DNA of 64,000 nt from Dentipellis sp. KUC8613. Its lineage: Eukaryota > Basidiomycota > Agaricomycetes > Russulales > Hericiaceae. The position numbers and the translations under genes were made by a program. The stretch lies in assembly GCA_002286715.1 (NCBI GenBank), contig NSJX01000023.1, positions 68,524 to 132,523 of the forward strand. The letters are read 5' to 3'. Below the pieces are notes generated by a model. It worked only from the letters and a program-made list of their open reading frames with translations. It searched no databases and was not told the DNA's origin. Of this stretch, positions 11,596 to 23,800 are shown in pieces. Numbering within the stretch: the stretch's first letter is position 1; each line of letters starts with the position of its first letter.

Positions 11596-13025
11596 AGATG
11601 TGTGACATGTCCCTCGTCACAAGCTTTTCGACCCAATTTCGAGCCATTCGATTCTTTCCAGCATCCTCCGACTTGAGTCCCTTGTCTCCAATTTTTGATG
11701 AAGATCACCTTAGCCAGTCGTGGATTTCAAACACGAGGTCAAAAGGCCCGTTTTGACACCATTTCTCTGCAAATTTGCGTGGAGTAAACACGCTACGTTG
11801 GCTTGTATAAATAGGTGAGTCTTGTGTAGTACTGAATACACCGCCTTCAAGTTTGAAATCAAATTTTAGAGCAGTCTCTTAGGTACTCATTACACTGAAC
11901 GGATTCCCGCGAACCACCTACGTGGAAGCTTTGGCGTGAATACGGGACATCCAATTTCTAGTCCGACTTCATCATTTTCCTGCGCTCGCCCTTATTCTCG
12001 TCTGGCGACTCAGGACGCCTTAGAACACCGTATAGACATGGTCATGAATTCTTCATCTTACTGCTGATGCAGTATATAGTCGATATATCTCTGCAAGTCA
12101 AAACGAAGCGCGCTGCACGTCATTAACAGCACGACTCGCGTTTTATGTTCCTTAAAGAAAGAGAAAGGAATTTCTTAAGGAAGACGTTCCACAAGACACA
12201 GCGCTTGCAAGTAATCGCCACTGATTGCACTGACAGATCGTAGACCCAGAGGGCGAGAAGGATCCCTGCTGGAACTTCAGTGGAAGAACCAAGAACCGTG
12301 ACAAATCACATCAAGGCCCGATGCACGCGTCGCGGAAGGTTAAGCAACGCAAGCTTGCGGCACGCTTACCGAACAACCTTCAGTCTGGCAGGGCGAGTGC
12401 ACATGGCGTGATGAATTAAGGCGGGTAAAACACAAACTCTCCTGCGGACCGTAAGACTGATTTTTATTTATTTACACCTTTACCCTCAAGGCCAGTCGGT
12501 ATATTGACGATCATGGGATATCGTATGAAAGCTACACGACAGGCTCCAGCAAGAGAGACTGCAATATCAGAGTTCTTGAGATTACGGGGGCCGCGCGAAG
12601 ACAGTCAAACGTTGCCACAAGATCTTGAGCCGGCCTCCGAGCGAGAACCAAAGTACGGATATCATATTGATGTATACTTGCCTAATCATCGCAATAAGAC
12701 CATGTCCGCATGGACATCCCGTCAGCTCGTGAACTGCCGCGATGAACATGGTAGACCCACGGCCAGGTCTTTCGGAAGGTCCTTCTCACATGACGAACAC
12801 TTTGGGGTACCACATATCGGTAAACCTAGAGCGTCGTGGCGACATCTTAACCCAAGATCAAGCGCTTGTCATGACTCATACAACAATGTTGTGGATCTGC
12901 AACGCCTGCCGTCCCGACACGCCATCTCTCCACAGGTCGGCAGCCTCAATGCGTCTTCGATATGGTGCCACTGGCACAACCGGTGAAACAAGGCGCTACG
13001 ATTCCTACCGCTCCGCCGACATTGC
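11596..13025. other. Intergenic, no gene recognised
   Basis: Separates the divergently oriented oxygenase copy 2 and epoxide hydrolase copy 2. Frames such as 12504-12986 overlap other frames, lack splice-consistent extension and show no family signature. Only regulatory DNA is assumed here. Confidence 0.5.
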
Positions 13026-13032
13026 TGACTCA
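13026..13032 (+). promoter_or_regulatory. TGACTCA (bZIP/Gcn4-AP-1-like) site upstream of epoxide hydrolase copy 2
   Basis: GCTGACTCA lies 158 bp upstream of ATG 13184. The same string is at a similar distance upstream of the next copy (15823-15829). TGACTCA is the known consensus of Gcn4/AP-1-class bZIP factors. Occupancy is inferred. Confidence 0.4.
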
Positions 13033-13126
13033 CGCTTTCAGAAGAACAGTTCGTGTTCTGCTGATACATCGCTCGACGTCGAAGTAGCGTGCTGGACAAA
13101 GTCACGTTTGCATCTGTCTCGAAAGA

Positions 13127-13134
13127 CATAAATA
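13127..13134 (+). promoter_or_regulatory. TATA-like CATAAATA, epoxide hydrolase copy 2
   Basis: CATAAATA lies 57 bp upstream of ATG 13184. The identical octamer is 53 bp upstream of the start of copy 3, so it is a likely core promoter element. Confidence 0.45.
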
Positions 13135-13183
13135 TCGCAAGTTTGAACGAAGTAAGTCCAGCAGCACGCATCTTTCCATCCTC

Positions 13184-14708
13184 ATGTCGACCGAGCAGCC
13201 TTTCAAGATCTCCGTCTCAGACGACGCCCTCGCATTACTGAAGCACAAGCTCCAGCAAGTGCGCTTCCCCGACGAGCTCGACGACGCGGGGTGGGACTAT
13301 GGTGTCCCACTAGCTCCCTTGAAGCGTCTCGTGTCGCGCTGGGCCAACGGGTACAACTGGCGCGATGCGGAGGCAAAGTTCAACGCGCTGCCCCAGTTTA
13401 CGCGCGACATCGCCGTGAAGGACTTCGGGACGCTCAATATCCATTATATTCACCAGAAGAGCAACAGGCCCAATGCGATTCCGCTCTTGTTCGTACACGG
13501 ATGTGAGTGGCATATCTTGTTACACCACTGTCTAGGACTGTAGCTGGAGGTCTGATACGTTATTAGGGCCTGGAAGTTTCATCGAGGTCACGAAGATTCT
13601 CCCGCTACTCGTCAACGCGCCCGATGACAAGCCGAGCTTCCATGTCGTTGCTGTCAGCCTGCCGAACTTCGGGTTCTCCGAAGGCGTTAGAAAGAAGGGG
13701 TTCGCGGTGCACCAGTACGCCGAGGTATGCGACATCTTCCTTTTTCTCTCGAAGAATACTAATTCTTATCCATGCAGGTTGGACACAAGCTCATGCTTGC
13801 ACTGGGATATAACGAGTACGTCACCCAAGGCGGAGATTGGGGTCACTTCGTGAGTTCAGGATACAGAAAACGCCGTTTTCTACCTGACCGAATGACATTC
13901 ATAGATTACCAACATGATCGCGATGAAGTACGGACCTCAGCATATCAAAGCCTGGCACACGAACTTCCCAAAGTAGCTATATGAAAATTCACTCATTAAT
14001 TATTTACTATCTATGCTCACTCATTTATCATCCCATAGAACATCTCCCCCCGCCGATACGGCACTTGAAGGGGACAATTCGGAAGTCGACACCGCTCGCC
14101 TTGAGCACAACGAACTGTGGGCGAAGGGTGACCAGGGTTACTATGCGCAGCTCTCGTCGAAACCCCAGACGATCGGATACGCGCTCGCGGACTCCCCGGT
14201 TGCACTTCTCGCGTGGATCTACGAGAAGCTGGTCGGATATTCGGACGCGTACGACTGGCAGGACGACGAAGGTGCGTTCATCCACCGCAAACAATTCTTC
14301 TGCGAGCACCTGCTAAGTGTCTGGCCAGTGCTCACTTGGATCTCTATCTACTGGTTCTCGCGCGCGGGGCCGGGGGCATCTGGGCGGATCTACTACGAGT
14401 TCGAGCACGCGGACCAGGTCGCCGTGCAGCCGCGGCCAACGATCCCCTTTGGCGTCTCATACTTTCCAAAGGAGGTCATGTCTTCGCCTCTCAGGTAAGT
14501 GGCCGGCCCGTGCGCGGTAGAGGAGTCTCGCTTACGGTGCTGCAGCTGGGCCAGCGGGATGGGCAACGTTGTCTTCCAGAGCCAACACTCGAAGGGCGGT
14601 CACTTCGCCGCTTATGAGCAGCCTGAGGCGTTGGTTGACGATTTGAGGAGGATGTATGGTCGGGGCGGACCCGCGTTTGCTGTTGTCCCCGGAAAGACCG
14701 GATACTAA
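13184..14708 (+). CDS. Epoxide hydrolase, copy 2
   Basis: Seven exons, 13184-13502, 13567-13724, 13778-13849, 13905-13972, 14039-14271, 14329-14494 and 14546-14708, sum to 393 codons including the stop (392 residues), the usual length of EHN-type epoxide hydrolases. The N-terminal EHN domain spans about residues 1-105 ([16 protein letters not shown], then [10 protein letters not shown]). HGWPGSF is the oxyanion-hole motif, split by intron 1. GGDWG carries the nucleophilic Asp. [21 protein letters not shown] is the cap/lid region, and [13 protein letters not shown] supplies the catalytic His. No signal peptide or clear membrane anchor is visible, so it is probably soluble. It should open xenobiotic or lipid epoxides to diols; the physiological substrate cannot be read from sequence. 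It is followed 1.3 kb downstream by a close tandem copy. Confidence 0.92.
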
Positions 14709-15822
14709 GTGTTGCGGAAACTGCGCCTCGTATGAAGTGAAGGTCAGTGCTGGTGTTTACTTCCTGTGTCAAAATTAATTTTACTTTTCAGAAGTATATT
14801 TCCCGCAATTTTGTAGTTTCTTAGATTCCTTCGATCGGATACCTCAAGTAGCATTTTGCCACTGATGTCAATTCAAATGTATTTTGTGCTGGTCTGCATG
14901 CCTCTGGAGGCAAAGGTTGCGACCAGAGCCTGTGAAAGGCCCCCCTGCCGTTGGAAGAACGTCCAAAGCCAGCAGCTGCCATCCTTGAGAATCCGCGAGA
15001 TGCAGCATCACTGATCCTGCGGACAAAACGCCTCTGATTTGTACTACACCAGCCACAAAGTATGCCCCCCGCTTTTGTTCTCATCTAACAGCTCGAAGCT
15101 CTAATATAGCTGCCCTTCCACTGAAATGCCTCACCTGCCCAACACTGCACAGGTGCCCGACTCTACCACCGAAGCGGCACACACTTCACCATCCCAATTC
15201 AAAATCCGACCCAGCGCGCCGCATCACCTCAGCACGATCCACTTCCTCCGTCCATCCCAATACGAGGCCTAGGAAGCACCTGCATGACAAAGACGATCCA
15301 CAGCGCGCCCGCGCCCGCGCGCAAGTATCTTTGATCGCACTGACAAAGCGCATACGGCGTCGGCAAGAAGAAGTGTTGCAGGAAGAAGCTAGAGTAGTGA
15401 CAAAGCGCATGAGGTTCCTGGCCTCGAGTAGCGGAGGGCTGAGCGGCGCAGGCTGGCGGGGCGCTTGCCGGGTGATCTTCAGCCCAGCACCCCAAGGCGG
15501 GTGGGCGTAACGTGGTGGAGGAAGGTAGCGAGTACGTATTTGAATTTTCTCGTGGGGGTCGTCACACTGATACTATCTTTGAGATCAAGGTATAGAACTA
15601 GTCTGAATACTGTTTTTATGGTATAAATAAAACCGGAAGCTCGACGTTCAACGTCAACAGGTGCAGATGGGTATTCCGTGGCCCGCCCCGCCGCTGCGCT
15701 GAAGACCCAGATTTATGGTTAGGGCTTTACCTCCTGTCTCCCCACAGCTTGGAGTTCTCAACGTATCTTCGATGTGATGGCAGGACTGGGCGCTGTGATC
15801 ATTGACGTTCCGCAGACAACGC
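14709..15822. other. Intergenic between tandem epoxide hydrolases
   Basis: No gene seen. The 3' flank (about 14800-14950) resembles the 3' flank of copy 3 (about 17580-17740), e.g. GACCAGAGCCTG followed by TGTGAAAG, so the duplicated unit includes flanking DNA. A 13-bp direct repeat TGACAAAGCGCAT occurs at 15341-15353 and 15398-15410. Confidence 0.5.
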
Positions 15823-15829
15823 TGACTCA
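15823..15829 (+). promoter_or_regulatory. TGACTCA site upstream of epoxide hydrolase copy 3
   Basis: GCTGACTCA lies 171 bp upstream of ATG 15994, matching the element at 13026-13032 in the paralogous promoter, while most of the intervening promoter sequence has diverged. Confidence 0.4.
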
Positions 15830-15940
15830 TTCCAGCGCTGGCAGGAAAGCTTCCTGTATTAGGCTTATGAATCACACCTTTCAACGTCACAGTCGAAGCA
15901 GCATGCCCTCCTAGTCCATGCTCACATCTACCTCGCAATA

Positions 15941-15948
15941 CATAAATA
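15941..15948 (+). promoter_or_regulatory. TATA-like CATAAATA, epoxide hydrolase copy 3
   Basis: CATAAATA lies 53 bp before ATG 15994, identical to 13127-13134. Confidence 0.45.
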
Positions 15949-15993
15949 CCACACCAAGGTAAGTGAGCTCAGCAACACCCACACACCCCAGCC

Positions 15994-17513
15994 ATGTCGA
16001 CCGAACAGCCTTTCCAGATCTCCATCCCCGACGCCGCCCTCGCCGCGCTGAAGCACAAGCTCCTGGAGGCGCGCTTCCCCGACGAGCTCGACGCTGCGGG
16101 GTGGGACTATGGCGTCCCGCTCGCAGACATGAAGCGGCTCGTCGCGCGCTGGGCCGACGGGTACGACTGGCGCGCGGCGGAGGCGAGATTCAACGCGTTG
16201 CCCAATTTTACCCGGGACATCGCGGTGAAGGACTTTGGGACGCTCAATATCCATTATATTCACCAGAGGAGCACGAGGTCGAATGCGATTCCGCTTTTGT
16301 TCGTGCATGGGTGTAAGTAGGACGTCTCTTTGTGCTCGTTCATCGTGACAGTGATTTTTTGGGGACGTAGGGCCCGGAAATTTCATCGAGGCGACGAAGA
16401 TCCTCCCGCTTCTCGTTAACGCGCCCGATAACAAGCCGAGCTTCCACGTCGTCGCTATTGGCTTGCCGAATTTTGGGTTTTCCGAGGGTACGAGGAAGAG
16501 GGGATTCGCGGGGCACCAATATGCCGAGGTCTGTGCTATTTTTTTTTCTTTCGAAAAAATGACTGATCGTTCTCTCAGGTTGGCCATAAGCTTATGCTTG
16601 CCCTGGGTTATGAGGAATACGTCGTCCAGGGTGGAGATTGGGGCCATTTTGTGAGTCCAGGAGACAGCAAAGGCGGAATCCCCTCCGGTTCACTGATTTA
16701 AATCGGCAGATCTGCAGCACGATCGCGATGAATTACGGGCCTCAACATGCCAAAGCCTGGCACACGAACTTCCCCAAGTAGCTATCCAAGTTTTCTAACC
16801 GCTTTGCCATCCGTGCTCATCTGTCGAGCATTTTTCAGAGCTCCTCCGCCCACCGATCCAGCCCTCAAGGAAAATTACTCCCAGGCCGACATCGCTCGCC
16901 TCGAGTACAATGAACTGTGGTCGAAGCATGGCCAGGGGTACTATCTCGAGCAAGCGACTAAGCCCCAGACGATCGGGTACGCTTTTGCGGACTCCCCAGT
17001 CGCGCTTCTCGCGTGGATATACGAGATGCTTGTCGGGTATACGGATGGATACGAGTGGGAGGACGACGAAGGTGCGCCCATGCTTGATGAACAGTCCTTT
17101 TATAAACACCTAGCAAACAACATCCTGACAGTGCTCACTTGGATATCTATCTACTGGTTCTCTCGCGCGGGGCCGGCATCGTCCGTCCGGATTTACTACG
17201 AGTTCGAGCACGCGAATCAGGTCGCCGAGCTTCCACGTCCAACGATTCCCTTGGGCGTTTCGTACTTCCCGAAGGAGAACGTGTCTTCTCCCTTGAGGTG
17301 AGTGACCGGCTCATTTGCGATGGAGAAAATTCATATTTACGCCGTTGCAGTTGGGCCAGCGGGATTGGGAATGTTGTCTTCCAGAGCGAACACCCGAAGG
17401 GCGGTCATTTCGCAGCTTATGAGCAACCTGCGGCGCTCGTCGATGATCTGAGAAGGATGTATGGTCGGAGTGGACCCGCATTTGGCGTTGTTCCCGGAAA
17501 GACTGGGTACTGA
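15994..17513 (+). CDS. Epoxide hydrolase, copy 3
   Basis: Close tandem paralogue of the 13184 gene with the same seven-exon structure and the same start context (ATGTCGACCGA). The EHN domain comes first ([20 protein letters not shown]). HGWPGNF is split by the first intron. GGDWGHF carries the nucleophile Asp, followed by an [22 protein letters not shown] segment after the third intron. [21 protein letters not shown] and [13 protein letters not shown] (catalytic His) complete the fold. Stop is TGA at 17511-17513. Nothing suggests inactivation. Coding sequence is more similar to copy 2 than to the partial copy at the left edge, so copies 2 and 3 arose from the most recent duplication. Both retain TGACTCA and CATAAATA promoter elements and may be co-regulated. 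Confidence 0.92.
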
Positions 17514-17932
17514 GTATCCTCATGTGAAGGTCAGCATCGGTGTTCATTTTATCCAGATCAGATTTACTCTTCAATGTAGGCCGCAGTTTCGTAGTTTCGT
17601 AAATGTCTTTGATACTCTCATCACTTGGACTATATTATCCGCTGCAAACAATTATTTCAGCTGTTTCTTCAGCGGCTCGCATGGACTCCGAGGCCTGGAC
17701 CAGAGCCTGCTGAAGCTGTGAAAGACCGGCGTAGAAAGTCTGAGAGGGCCCAGAAGGGTGACGCGTGCGCCAGGTCGCCGGGCAGGGCGGTGGAACGACG
17801 TCATCGATCTTGGCCAGACGCGACTGCCGCCGAGACAGACTATAAGAGCATCCTTTCCTCTCCGCCTTTTTCATCTGATTACCACCACTTCCCTTCTTCT
17901 CCCCTACATCTTCACTACGACAACACAACAAC
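17514..17932. other. Intergenic; promoter of the RRM gene
   Basis: The first part is the duplicated 3' flank of the epoxide hydrolase. The second part is pyrimidine-rich (CTTCCCTTCTTCTCCCC) just before ATG 17933, typical of a fungal promoter or 5' UTR. No additional gene seen. Confidence 0.5.
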
Positions 17933-19127
17933 ATGTCGACTTACACCGTTACCGTGAGTGTTGGCAATTCGCGTCAGGTTGGGGTCGCAGTGGCTCATTG
18001 TTCGGAACGAATAGGTTAGCAATATCGCGCCCGAGACGACGGAGACGCATCTTCACGATTTCTTCACGTTCGTGTTTACTTGTTCTCCTGGCCCATATAT
18101 ACTGACTTCCCTGGTTTCCATAGGTTCTGCGGAAAGTGCGCCTTCCGAATCGTTCCGTTTTTTGCGCGCTGAAATTAACCTTCGATGCGCCTGCCGCTAG
18201 GATCTCCGAGATCGAGTACAACAGCACCGCGACGCCCAAGTCGGCCGTGATCCACTTCGAGAAGAGCTCTGCCGCAAAGACGGCGTTGATGGTACGCCCC
18301 GCGTTCGCTTTGTACCTCAAGCTCGCCATCGCTAACGCTGATCCCGCGATAGCTGAACGGCGGCACGCTCGACGGCGCGCATCTCTCCGTGACCTCCGAC
18401 ATCGCACACCAGGACGAGGCAGACGAAGAGCACGCGAAGGCACCGCACCACATCGAACAGAGTGACAAGCCTCGCGCAGGCAGTGAGTTCGTTCACCTTC
18501 CGTCCCTACCCAGCCCGCTCATTGTCTTTTGCGCAGTTGCTGCGGAATACCTCGCCAAGGGCTACGTGCTCTCCGATTCCATCCTCCACCGCGCCATCCA
18601 GCTGGACAGTACGTCCGCACCACCCGCGATTCCAGCTTGAATTCGAATACTGACCGGTTTTCAAGATGAGAAGGGCATCTCGAAGCGCTTCCTGAACTAC
18701 TTCCAGTCGCTCGACGCCACGCTCGGCGAAAAGGCGCTCGGGCCCGACCAGACGATCTCCGGCAAGGTCACGCAGACGCTGCACGGCGCCGCGCAGCAGG
18801 CCAAGACGGTCGACGAGCAGCGCGGGTTCTCCAAGACGGCCAGCGACGTGCGTATCCTGCCCGCCTTCCTCCAGTCAGACACAAACAGCTGACACGCATG
18901 CTCACCAGTACTACTCCCGCGCGCTCGCATCTACGTTCGGGCAGAAGGTCCGCAGCTTCTACACGACGACGTCGAAGCAGATTCAGGACATCCACGAGGA
19001 GGCGCGCCGCATTGCCGACGAGAACGAGGCGCGGGAGCTCGCGGCGCATACGGCCAGCGCGCCTGCTGCGGGGTCTGCGACGATCCCCCCGGAGAAGGTG
19101 ACTGAGGCGGCGCCGACCGTAGTCTGA
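17933..19127 (+). CDS. vip1: RRM-domain RNA-binding protein, Vip1-like
   Basis: Exon 1 is only 21 nt (MSTYTVT, 17933-17953), and exon 2 starts at 18015. The spliced protein is about 250 residues. A single N-terminal RRM (about residues 5-75) reads YTVTVSNIAPETTETHLHDFF as RNP2 region, then SEIEYN and SAVIHFEKSSAAKTALMLNGGTLDGAHLSV, as in the fission yeast Vip1 family. RNP1 is degenerate (KSAVIHFE). The C-terminal half (AAEYLAKGYVLSDSILHRAIQLDNEKGIS, VRSFYTTTSKQIQDIHEEARRIADE) is the conserved helical tail of the family. Stop is TGA at 19125-19127. In yeasts this family is cytosolic and of poorly known role; RNA binding is inferred from the RRM. Confidence 0.85.
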
Positions 19128-19727
19128 GCTTGCGTAGGCGCCGGTAGATGAAGCGATAAAGGGTGTAAGACTATAGTTCGCAGGCAGTTTGTGAATGTAT
19201 GACCCTGTTAATCTGAATGCTCATTGTGGCTGCAGCACAAGGTCTACATCACACGCGCTCTACGGTCTACTGATCGCCACCAAACAGGACAGGCAAATGT
19301 ATTTCGCGGGTTGAATATTCTCCTTGAAGTTATCGTTATACAATGAATAGAAGCAATAAATAGAAGAGGTTTCAAATATACTACGACAATATAAATATTA
19401 GGAATGCTCTGCATGCACCTTTTCGACCATATCTCCATTGTCCTGCAACAGATCCCGCCAAAATTTGATATGCAGCATGACATGCTATAAAGATTATGAA
19501 CCCATTTTCCTAGATGACCAACCAAAGGGAAGGGAGAGGAGAGAAAAGTTTGAGTGTCGTGTTCGATGGTCATGTCAAGTAGAACGAATCAGTGTAAGTC
19601 GTGTGTATAGTGACAGCCGTCGGCGTCATCATGAAGACTGAAAAATGTTCGTCATCAGATCCCACGGGCAATGCCGTAACGATAAGAAATTGGGCTACTT
19701 ACTAGTGCGGCTTCAAGTGCCCATCAC
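19128..19727. other. Intergenic between convergent genes, no gene seen
   Basis: AT-richer 3' flanks of the convergent RRM gene and the unknown gene at 19728-20889. Short frames here have no recognisable content. Confidence 0.5.
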
Positions 19728-20889
19728 TCAATCCTCCCGCACGACCGCGAGCTCAGCTTGCCATCCCCCTTGCGTGACCTGCACCAACCGTTTCAGAATA
19801 ATTTGATCCAGGTGAATTCCGCGAGGTCCCACCACCCAACGTGCAGCCTCGCGGTTGGGCGTAGCAGCCTTCTGTCCAGTCTATCACATGAAGTATCAGT
19901 AGCTGACGGTCGCAGGTACCACGGGAAATGCAGCTCACGCGGATGAACATCGCCATCTTGCATGCAACTCGGTGCGCTATAGCACTGCGAGACGCGGGGA
20001 CGAGCTTGCCTTTCTTCTGGACGCGCGTGCGCAACGGCCGGCTCCACGTCTTGTACCCCGCCCACTAATACACACCATGAGATACAGACTTGCCGGTTAA
20101 CAGTATACCGACGAGAGCTCACATTGATATGCAGCATGATCTGGCACCCGTTCTCCGCGAGCACGCACGCATCGGGGTCCACGAGAGTGAAGAAATCGCG
20201 CTTGAGCATGTCGCTGAGACGTACGCCCTCCCAGTCGCCAGCGTTGGCACCCGTATCATTGAGTTTCTGAAAAACGATGTAGGATGCGGGGTCGCGCAGG
20301 CTGGGGAGTGTTTTTGTGCCAGAGTTTATGTTGTGTGGGACAGTCTCGAGGTTGGAGATAGATGCGGCATCTCCATCGGGCGGCTCAGTGAGAACATCCA
20401 ACACGAAAGTAGAAGTGGACGGCCCAGTGGTGGACGGATGGATCGGGAGGGTAGGGAGGGGTGCAGGAGAAAACGATGGGGTAGGGAAAATGGAAGACAC
20501 GGGGGGAGCAAGGATGGACGGGTCTACGCCTTGGAATGCTGTGCTTGGGAGCACGTACTCTGGAATGGGCTGTGCTTGAGGATCAAAATGGCAAGGACAG
20601 CAGCAGCTACGGCGCGGGGCTCTGGCGCGATAAGAGAGCGGATGCATTGGGTAAAATTCGCCCCAATGACTCGGGGTTACTGTGGACTGATAGAAAAATC
20701 AGTGTCCACGGCTGTGCATGAACATATAGATGAACAAACTAGATTGTCCGAGAAGCCTGCAGTCGGCGGGACAAACGTGTCCGATACACTAGGAGTCTCC
20801 GGCATCTGCGAGTATGAATGTTGGCCGTAGCGCCTCTCGTGCTCGACCCTTGGATGGAAGGGATTTTCCTGCCGAGGCTGGGATTCCAT
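19728..20889 (-). CDS. Unrecognised protein with conserved-looking C-terminal domain
   Basis: Probable spliced gene read from ATG 20889 (MESQPRQENPFHPRVEHE) to TGA 19730-19728. The N-terminal part is Pro/Ser/Thr-rich and probably disordered (HWGEFYPMHPL; PVSSIFPTPSFSPAPLPTLP). The C-terminal part is compact: LNDTGANAGDWEGVRLSDMLKRDFF, CQIMLHINWAGYKTWSRPL, SAIAHRVACKMAMFIR and, after a further intron, ARWVVGPRGIHLDQIILKRL then VQVTQGGWQAELAVVRED at the end. The W-x-GY-x-x-W plus LA..VA..V..FI style pattern reminds me of uncharacterised basidiomycete proteins, but I cannot name a family. The splice from exon 1 into the HWGEFYP exon (near 20700) is the least certain. The domain's continuity across three exons in one frame supports a real gene. 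Confidence 0.6.
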
Positions 20890-23800
20890 GTACAGAGGGG
20901 AGGGGTGGTTAGCAGTTGGAATGTTCGTTCACTCAAACATACGATGCCACGCTTATGAGGACTGCATTGCCGCCGAGTCCGAGTTTGTGGTGTAGACATG
21001 GTTGGAACGACTCGGCGTGTAACCATGCCAAATCTTGTACACAACGGTCCGGTAGTCGATCCTATGGTGTGTTCTGTACAGAACGGATCTGGGTGCCTGC
21101 ATGCGCAGCTGTACGTCGCAACGTAAGAACAGCCTCCGAGTAACCCCTGACCAGTTACACTAAATTCGGAAAGGATTAGGAGAGCAAAAACACGTGTACA
21201 CCAGGGTCGAGGCATCAAATGCTCCCGCTATCTCCTACTTCCCCCACTTTACCCATCACTGATCCCTACAGGATGCTCCCGCATGTACCCATCCCTTCCG
21301 CCAATTGGCCCGTCTCTGTCCCATGCCCACCACGCCGTGGTAAGTATCTCGGTAAGCCCAGGCACCGAAGTCCCCACACCCGGTGCCCGGTTTCAACTCG
21401 GGGCTGCTACACATCTTGGCATTGGTACACCGCCCTTTCCACTCCTGCCATTTTCATCTACCACTTCCGTTAGATTCCTTTCCGATGCGCTTTCGGCCAT
21501 TTCAGCCGATGGAATCGTGTTCCACTTTCCAGTCTCCTGACCTCTTTTTCTTTGTTTCCTTCCATGTCAACAACTACCCCCGCTGTCGTCCTTGCTCAAC
21601 CGACTCACTATTTCAGAACTCCGTGAAAATTTTTGCGACCAGATCATCTCAGCCGCTGACTCTGCCACGAGTGATTCAGAGAAGCGCCCCATCTCCGTCT
21701 CGGGAAAATCCGAAAACTCGAAAAAGCATCGACAGATCAAGAAAATATCAACCTCATCGCCCACATGCTCAAAACCGTCTCGAAACTACCGGCAATCGCA
21801 ATACATATGACGATACAGTGCTTTGCATAATAACTGCAGGTCGTGTCTTTCTACGCTTTGTTTGCAGTAGCCAGACATTGCCGAAAAGGGTAGCTTTACT
21901 TACGTACCAGCCAATCAGAGCGCCCCAGAGTCCCCTTTAAGGTAATGTTTGGCCAGAACAAACAGCCCGCAAAATGATGTGAGCTGAAAGAAAAGCAATC
22001 TGACTTGCCACTGTGCCAGTGGTGTACTCTCGAAGAGCATGAGCACGTGCGTCGACACATCTAGGGTTACGGCACTTTCCGATTGTCAGGGTTACGAATT
22101 CCGACATGGGAACACCCGTACAAGCAAGGGAATGCAAAGCACTGCAATGCTCGCAGGGGCCGCTCTGGGTCGGCGGAAGCGACAAAACACACAGGAGATG
22201 TGCTCGGTGGAGAAACTACGCGCGACAACGACGTAGAGTTCGGCAGCTGTAGACAGGATGCCAGGTATCCGAAAGCAGGACTACTGTGGTGAGTACAGGT
22301 CAACTCATGATGCATGAAGTCTGATATCGAGTTTGCACTCTGTCATTTCTTGTATTTTCCGACATTCCTCGAATTTCGTGGACAAGGCTTACCAACATAG
22401 TCAACCCTACAGCCAAGGACACAACATCCACACCCTCCCATCCCTTGCGCGCCTCCTCACCTCACACAGCTACGCAACGATCTCGACCTGCAGCGCGCTG
22501 ATCTTGAACAGGCATACCTCAGCCCGCTGCCCCGTGGCGAGCACGCCCTCCGCCGAATGAAGTATCTGCGTGCTCTCCAAGTGAACTGCAGGGCCTGCAA
22601 CACGGACAACTCGACGTCCTCGTCGCTGTTGCCCGGTTCCTTGCTTAGCTCGGTAGGCCCTGCGTGCACGTGCCAAGCGTCGACGCGAGGCTGTTCATGG
22701 GCGACGATGCTACGCCGCCGAGCCGCCCGCCCGCAATCTCACTCACCGACGCGGATGCAGAACCTATCCCACACTGCATGTCCATCAGCGCGACCTCGTG
22801 CGCCATGCTCGGCCTGAGCGCACGCTCGCACTCCGTCTGCCGCCGGACGCCACGAAGTCCGAGAGCACGGCCGTGCAGTTGTGCTGCAATGAGTGTTGAT
22901 ATGGTATGGGATAGAGGAGCTGCATGTGAGTAGAGGTTTCGGCGACTCGGCTGCCGGCGGTCAGACAATTTAGCTCCGGTCGGAGACCGGAGACGGAGAT
23001 CTAGCGTTGGAGAGTTGGAGACGCAGACTTTCCATCTCACGTCCATCCTCCACAGCCATACCTCGAACTATCCGCACTCTTGGGTCATTGATTTTAGGCC
23101 ATTCATAGAAGTAAGTCAGAGTGTTATATAAGTAGATGTGAGGCTGAGATTGTGCATGACTAGAAAGCAATGCAAGAGCGGTGTCGAAGCTTCTTGATCT
23201 GGCACACACATGTCCTTTCGCGCACGGCTTTGTCCCGTGCGCGGACAACCTGTCGTGCCCAATTCTACGTCCTCAGACTCCCGCTCGCGCCCAGCTATTT
23301 CTGTGGTATTTCATTGTCTCCACAATTCTCGTTACGCCTCAGTACCAGCGTTAGACACTCATATGGATACATGCAGCCCAGCGCACCCTCTCTGCATTGC
23401 ACACCCTCCTACCTCCATCTCCGGAGCTCGTATCGACCCATGACTCTCTTCCACCCCATGCCGCCTCCGTGCTGTGTGTGTGTATGCGTGCGGCGCTCCG
23501 CTGCGTCATTGGACGGTGTCGGGGCTTCGTGCATCAGCGCCTGTACGCGTACAGCAATATACTTTTCCTGCCTGTGACTCGCCTCTACCCCTATCTCGCG
23601 CATTGGCGGCGTCGGACTTGAGGATCGCCGAGAGCAGCAATTGTCACATTGGGTGAACAGAGGCCTCTCATGCCTTGTCCATTTCATACGAGGCCAGGTC
23701 CATGACCAGCGTATGCAGATCCACGAGTCGCTGCTCGACAGCGACTATCGGAAACTTAGATCCATCAGATGAGGAGCATCATATACTTACACTCATTAAA

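Noticed and set aside
12504..13131. Open frames upstream of epoxide hydrolase copy 2 as a separate gene
   Set aside because: Overlapping frames with no motif; part of the stretch is the promoter conserved with copy 3.
21857..21965. Imperfect inverted repeat (GTTTG..GCCAGACATTGCC and its mirror) as a small MITE
   Set aside because: Only about 20 of 28 positions pair and no target duplication is visible; this may be chance or a very old relic.
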